DNA from: Ruminococcaceae bacterium UBA7135
Lineage (GTDB): Bacteria; Bacillota; Clostridia; Oscillospirales; Ruminococcaceae
Reading direction: 5' to 3'
Length of the DNA stretch: 5,690 bases
Assembly (NCBI GenBank): GCA_002492075.1
Contig: DKXD01000155.1
Location: 297-5,986, forward strand
In this document: one piece after another, positions 5,616 to 5,690 of the stretch
How positions within the stretch are numbered: position 1 is the stretch's first letter
How the letters are laid out: each line of letters opens with the position of its first letter
Translations under genes and position numbers: made by a program
The notes under the pieces: model-generated
The model's database searches: none
The model's input: the letters and a program-made list of their open reading frames with translations, nothing else
What the model was told of the DNA's origin: nothing

Positions 5616-5690
5616 TACAAAAAAGAAAATTTTTTCCTTATCCGCGAAAAAGCGCGCAGACATTTTGCGTGGTATCGCTAACGAAGAATT
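5616..5690. other. right edge, upstream of the trpD promoter, nothing assignable
   Basis: The first 25 bases are A/T-rich, probably promoter-associated. The remainder, with a GCG-AAAAA-CGC type small palindrome near 5643-5655, shows no start codon with a ribosome site and no gene I can support. Confidence 0.4.

Overview
The window looks like gut-metagenome DNA joined from two unrelated bacteria. From the left edge to about position 912-970 the sequence is GC-rich, has C/G-ending codons, and encodes the N-terminal half of a Bacteroidales-type pyruvate kinase; an Alistipes or other Rikenellaceae source is my best guess. From there to the right edge it reads as a Ruminococcus-like member of the Oscillospiraceae/Ruminococcaceae (Firmicutes). 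That side has frequent ATA isoleucine codons, Shine-Dalgarno sequences, a sigma-A-type consensus promoter, a T-box riboswitch, and a pyruvate kinase C-terminal half with the extra PEP-utiliser domain typical of Firmicutes. The genus-level guesses come from recalled family sequences, not from a search.

Layout, left to right. Positions 1-192 are GC-rich with no assignable gene. Positions 193-1951 encode pyruvate kinase (pyk). It is broken by one extra A at 397 inside the conserved DTKGPEIR motif, and it changes phylogenetic character near the MVARGD motif. A 153-bp gap follows, holding an imperfect inverted repeat that resembles a MITE. Then comes an intact glmS (2105-3934, + strand). A bidirectional terminator (3962-4000) separates glmS from the convergent gene trpD (4050-5072, - strand). 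The last 618 bases contain no protein gene but are a dense control region for trpD on the minus strand. They hold a consensus promoter, a tryptophan T-box leader with a UGG specifier, two tandem terminators sharing arm sequences, a strong Shine-Dalgarno sequence with no reading frame behind it, and a small repeat element just upstream of the trpD ribosome binding site.

The genes do not form one pathway. pyk is glycolysis, glmS supplies glucosamine-6-phosphate for cell-wall precursors, and trpD is the second step of tryptophan synthesis. The clearest regulatory logic is at trpD. Uncharged tRNA-Trp should stabilise the antiterminator and let transcription reach trpD, which here appears to be alone in its transcript. 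I see no evidence for a novel defence, mobile or biosynthetic system. The points most worth checking are the chimeric pyk, which is probably an assembly or recombination artefact, and the unusual double-terminator trpD leader.
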